DNA from: Acanthaster planci
Taxonomy: Eukaryota > Echinodermata > Asteroidea > Valvatida > Acanthasteridae
Direction of reading: 5' to 3'
DNA length: 11,188 nt
Assembly: GCF_001949145.1 (NCBI RefSeq)
Contig: NW_019091770.1
Span: 78,245-89,432 of the forward strand
The notes under the pieces are model-generated. The model was given only the letters and a program-made list of their open reading frames with translations, ran no database searches and was not told where the DNA came from. The translations under genes and the position numbers were made by a program. Below, in pieces: positions 8,605 to 11,188 of the stretch (positions within the stretch are counted from its first letter, which is position 1; the number at the start of each line of letters is the position of its first letter).

Positions 8605-11043
8605 GTCAGTAGCTACACATTGTGTCCTTCATAAGTGTTAGTGCATTAGCAATTACTGCATTACGTTTCAATAGATTTAAAATAGACGATTTTAAAAATT
8701 ATTGTCACAGATAGACTCTGTTCATTTTGTCTTTACAATATACAGGCCTGATGTATCATATTTGTGCGATGGTGATTTTTTTTGTCTTTTTTATCAAGGA
8801 ACCATTAAGGTGTTTCTGGCCCAAAAAGAATGCCTCAACAGGGGTTCGTAAAGGGAGATTCCAGATGAAGAAAAGTGGACCAGCTACGAGATACGGGTGT
8901 TCAGTTATACTGGTAAATGCCCCTTTTGCAACATTATAATTCAATCAAAAGTAAAGAGGAATCGTGTTTTATCATGATCAAAAATGTTACACGGTGAAAT
9001 GGGGGCAAGGTATGCAGCTATTCTCTTTCACTAAATTTATTATTAGAAGTGCGCTCGAATCCAAGTATAAGTAAAGTTGAACACGCAATGAATTGAGCTT
9101 TCGATGTACATTTCATGTACATTTTGTATGATATACATTTTTATGATGCCATTTGCAACACTGTGTAATGTGTTGCAAATTATTTTACAGATTCTTATGA
9201 AATGGCACTCCATAATGCAAAAATTGCAGAGGATACGTCAACTGTCGAATCGGTGGACAGCGATGATGAGCCCCGTCGATGAAAGCGACCTGCTAGATAT
9301 CAGTCGTCTTCCTCATCAGAGGTGGGGAGTGACAGCGAATATGGTAAGTAAGATTCCTGAACGCATCAGCCTTGTTTGAGAGCAATGACTGTCTTATGAA
9401 GTAAACACGTCACGCACGCTGCGTATATTGTAAATTGTCTCTTATGCCTAATGTTGATCGCCTTTGTAATATTTTCAGATATTGCACCATTGAAGAAGCA
9501 ACCAACCCCGAAGCCCCTACCAAATCCCCCAGATGTAGACATCGATTTTCTCAACCAAGGTAGAGCCTTTAATTTTACTCCCTATTACATGTATTGTTTC
9601 TTTTGCTATAACCTGTGGTCTATGTTCAAGTGCCGTTGCTAAATTTTAGTGTCCCGATACATATTACAGGCAAATCGCTCAGAGTTAAGCGAAGTTTATC
9701 AAAATATATAAAAGTCAGTCACATTTCTTCACTACCTTTGTCACCTTTTCAAATTTACATGGATGCAGTGACTATGTCCCACAGCACAGCTCCAGCCTCC
9801 TCGGTCCCCTCGACTTCTTCAAATGCTTCGTGCACAAAAGGTATGGATCAGTATATTCTACTGTAATTACGGAACTGTGTTTTAGCGTAAAATATTGAAT
9901 GGAGTATAAAATAGCAGCTTGTTCAGATATTTACTCATCCTACTGAAAGTTTAAATTGAATCAGACAGGTACTAACAGAAATAATTTTCGTCTAACTAGC
10001 ATAAAGCCTAAAAACTCAAAATAAGATCGGAAAACATGATAATATATTTGGGTTGATGGTTACGTCATTTAACATAGGGCAAATTGCTTCTGAACCAAGA
10101 GGTCTCAACCCTTTACACGTATGTCATTGCTTGAGCTATACCCAAACTGGCTGTTTTAATGTGTACCGTTTCTCCGTAATGTTTTGTTACTCTACGTAGG
10201 TGAAAATACATCCACGCCGTTTAGGCCTACGGGTAAAAGGAGCCAAAGTAAGTTGTTTATACTTTACAGTACATTGTTTTTTTCCAAAATGTATTCATTG
10301 CAAAAATTTGATTTCGGTGTTTTTCATTCTCTTGAATTCAGAATATATTACCACGTTTTACACCCTACTGAATATCTCTTGAAAAACATAATCATAAATA
10401 TGGGAAATTTCCCATTTTCTACTTTCCATTTTTAAGTCATCTTATTTTTCTCAAAGGACGAGTCAACTCTTCTCTTGTAAAGAATATTAATTTGGATCTG
10501 AACTATGATTTCTTCCTTCAAATCCTTAGACTTTGAAATAACTGTGCTGATGAAACTGGACACCATCATCGAAAACCAAAAGGAGGAGCTGTCCCTACTT
10601 AGAAGACTGGTGTCATCTGGTGATGCCAGTGCTTCTAATTACCCGTACGAGGAGCCTCTGACTGAGCCCATGGACACTATCGACGACATGGAACAAACGA
10701 AGGAAAAGCTCCAAGATAGTTCCTTTAGAAAACAAATGGTAAATAAGTCTTTTTATTCCACGAGTTTATTTCAGCACTGACCCTGAAATAACTTTGTATC
10801 TTGAACATTACATGTTCAATGCATTTATGGTAACAATTGTAATCTTTGCTTAACAATGTAGGGTCTTCTCCTTTGCTTTGCAGTTGCGCTATCTGGGCGC
10901 AGTAGGGGGCACTTCGTGCGGCGACATAGTTCGCCACATGATGCGAAAGATGGGAACATTCCGTCTGTGGTCGTTCTACAGCCTCCGTGGTCGGAAAGGG
11001 AAGCGTTCCTTCAAAAGTCACCCTCTGTGCATGATTGTTGTTC
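8515..11043 (+). CDS. DUF4806-type gene, eight exons, 3' end beyond the window, two apparent lesions
   Basis: Exons at 8515-8604, 8799-8912, 9191-9343, 9479-9559, 9769-9840, 10200-10247, 10530-10738 and 10884-11043 join in phase (0, 1, 1, 1, 1, 1, 0) once a single missing base in the second is allowed for. The roughly 310-residue product has an N-terminal VVEF..SVEVV..SWI and CFWP...KWTSYEIRVF module, acidic and Ser-rich then Pro-rich then Ser/Thr-rich linkers, a coiled coil, and the start of DUF4806 (GRKGKRSF). In animals, DUF4806 proteins with this layout are uncharacterised, probably nuclear or chromatin/DNA-associated and multi-copy; that role is inference. The lesions are a one-base loss near 8854 and a TGA at 9280-9282. 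The conserved splice sites argue against a retrocopy. It is either a young pseudogene or an intact gene read with errors. Confidence 0.7.
8799..8912 (+). CDS. DUF4806-type gene, exon B: CFWP...EIRVF, with one-base loss
   Basis: After the acceptor TTTTTTATCAAG, the entry frame gives EPLRCFWPKKNASTGVRKG. The expected continuation IPDEEKWTSYEIRVFSYT lies in a different frame, ending at donor GTAAAT (8913) in phase 1 as the next exon needs. One more G in the GGG at about 8852-8854 would link them as VRKG-EIPDEEKW. Read literally, the transcript changes frame and meets TGA at 9491 in exon D. Confidence 0.7.
9191..9343 (+). CDS. DUF4806-type gene, exon C: acidic/Ser-rich segment with in-frame TGA
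   Basis: Acceptor ATTTTACAG and donor GTAAGT flank a 51-codon phase 1-1 exon reading SYEMALHNAKIAEDTSTVES, DSDDEPRR, TGA, KRPARYQSSSSSEVGSDSEY. Family-like sequence resumes straight after the TGA in the same frame, so it most likely replaces an arginine CGA by CpG decay. The exon could be skipped without changing frame. Confidence 0.65.
9479..9559 (+). CDS. DUF4806-type gene, exon D: proline-rich linker
   Basis: Acceptor ATATTTTCAG, donor GTAGAG, 27 codons in phase 1-1. It encodes DIAPLKKQPTPKPLPNPPD and then VDIDFLNQ. The KKQPTPKPLP core is basic and PxxP-like, suiting a flexible or docking linker. Confidence 0.6.
9769..9840 (+). CDS. DUF4806-type gene, exon E: Ser/Thr/Ala-rich linker
   Basis: Acceptor ATGGATGCAG, donor GTATGG, 24 codons in phase 1-1. 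It encodes VTMSHSTAPASSVPSTSSNA followed by SCTK. It is low complexity and probably disordered. The following intron (9841-10199) contains nothing recognised. Confidence 0.55.
10200..10247 (+). CDS. DUF4806-type gene, exon F: short basic linker
   Basis: Acceptor CTCTACGTAG, donor GTAAGT, 16 codons in phase 1-1. It encodes GENTSTPFRPTGKRSQ. Support is the exact phase fit and the strong donor rather than similarity. Confidence 0.5.
10530..10738 (+). CDS. DUF4806-type gene, exon G: coiled coil
   Basis: Acceptor TTCAAATCCTTAG, donor GTAAAT, entering in phase 1 and leaving in phase 0. The start, FEITVLMKLDTIIENQKEEL then SLLRRLV, is a regular heptad-like helix, as is usual just before DUF4806, and may dimerise. 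An acidic, Pro- and Asp-rich tail (EEPLTEPMDTIDDMEQ) follows. Confidence 0.7.
10884..11043 (+). CDS. DUF4806-type gene, exon H: N-terminal two-thirds of DUF4806
   Basis: Acceptor TTTGCTTTGCAG and donor GTAAGT. In phase 0 the exon encodes LRYLGAVGGTSCGDIVRHMM, then SLRGRKGKRSFKSHPLCMIVV. The L..(L/V)GG...........M..(L/W)..Y/F...GR.GK..F......CM.I pattern is that of DUF4806. The remaining residues and the stop should be on an exon beyond the right edge, as the exon leaves in phase 1. Confidence 0.75.
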
Positions 11044-11188
11044 GTAAGTATCATTTTTACCTACATTTTACACTTCTCTACGAAAATGCGCTGACCAAAA
11101 GACACTAACTTTTTTGTCTGTCATACTGTTTAATCATTATTGCGATGCTGTAATTCAATTTAATATCATAAATTGTTGTGTAGCTATT

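Noticed and set aside
8848-8856. Programmed -1 ribosomal frameshift at TAAAGGGA in exon B
   Set aside because: The heptamer is not in the X XXY YYZ register for the entry frame; a simple one-base loss is the more economical explanation.
9104-9379. 91-codon frame over exon C
   Set aside because: It is open through the exon but in the frame that does not give the family-like sequence; it would stop at 9491 after splicing.

Overview
The window is eukaryotic nuclear DNA, AT-rich, with spliced exons on the + strand (GT..AG borders, T-rich acceptor tracts), paired AATAAA signals and several repeats. TACATGTA/GTACATGTAC words are very frequent. Together with a CBP/p300-type KIX exon and a DUF4806-type gene this suggests a marine invertebrate, probably a deuterostome such as amphioxus. 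The species call is inference.

Layout: (1) 1-1712 is intron or 5' flank. It holds a diverged ~200-bp tandem duplication and a complete 794-bp non-autonomous DNA transposon (821-1614) with inverted ends and a TTA target duplication, a Harbinger-like signature. (2) 1713-1841 is a terminal coding exon for helix 3 of a KIX domain, followed by a 3' UTR and overlapping AATAAA signals at 2334-2343. (3) 2360-5000 has no recognisable gene; it contains a 2 x 95-bp direct repeat. (4) 5000-5360 is CpG-rich and looks like a promoter plus first exon, ending in a strong donor (CAG|GTACGT) directly after an ATG CAG. (5) 5360-8514 is probably the first intron of the next gene. It carries ACATGT palindromes, a ~60-bp AACGTT-rich degenerate satellite and a frameshifted C-terminal transposase fragment (7342-7894). 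(6) 8515-11043 holds eight exons of a DUF4806-type gene that runs off the right edge. All joints keep phase if one base missing in exon 8799-8912 is allowed for.

The DUF4806 gene model reads: an N-terminal VVEF...SWI module, a CFWP...KWTSYEIRVF stretch, acidic/Ser-, Pro- and Ser/Thr-rich linkers on four consecutive phase 1-1 exons, a coiled coil, then the start of DUF4806. It carries two apparent lesions: a one-base loss in a G run near 8854 and an in-frame TGA at 9280. The transposase fragment and perhaps the KIX exon also have one-base shifts. Either these are decaying copies or the sequence has indel errors; raw reads or transcripts would decide. No RNA genes, CRISPR arrays or prokaryotic operons were seen.
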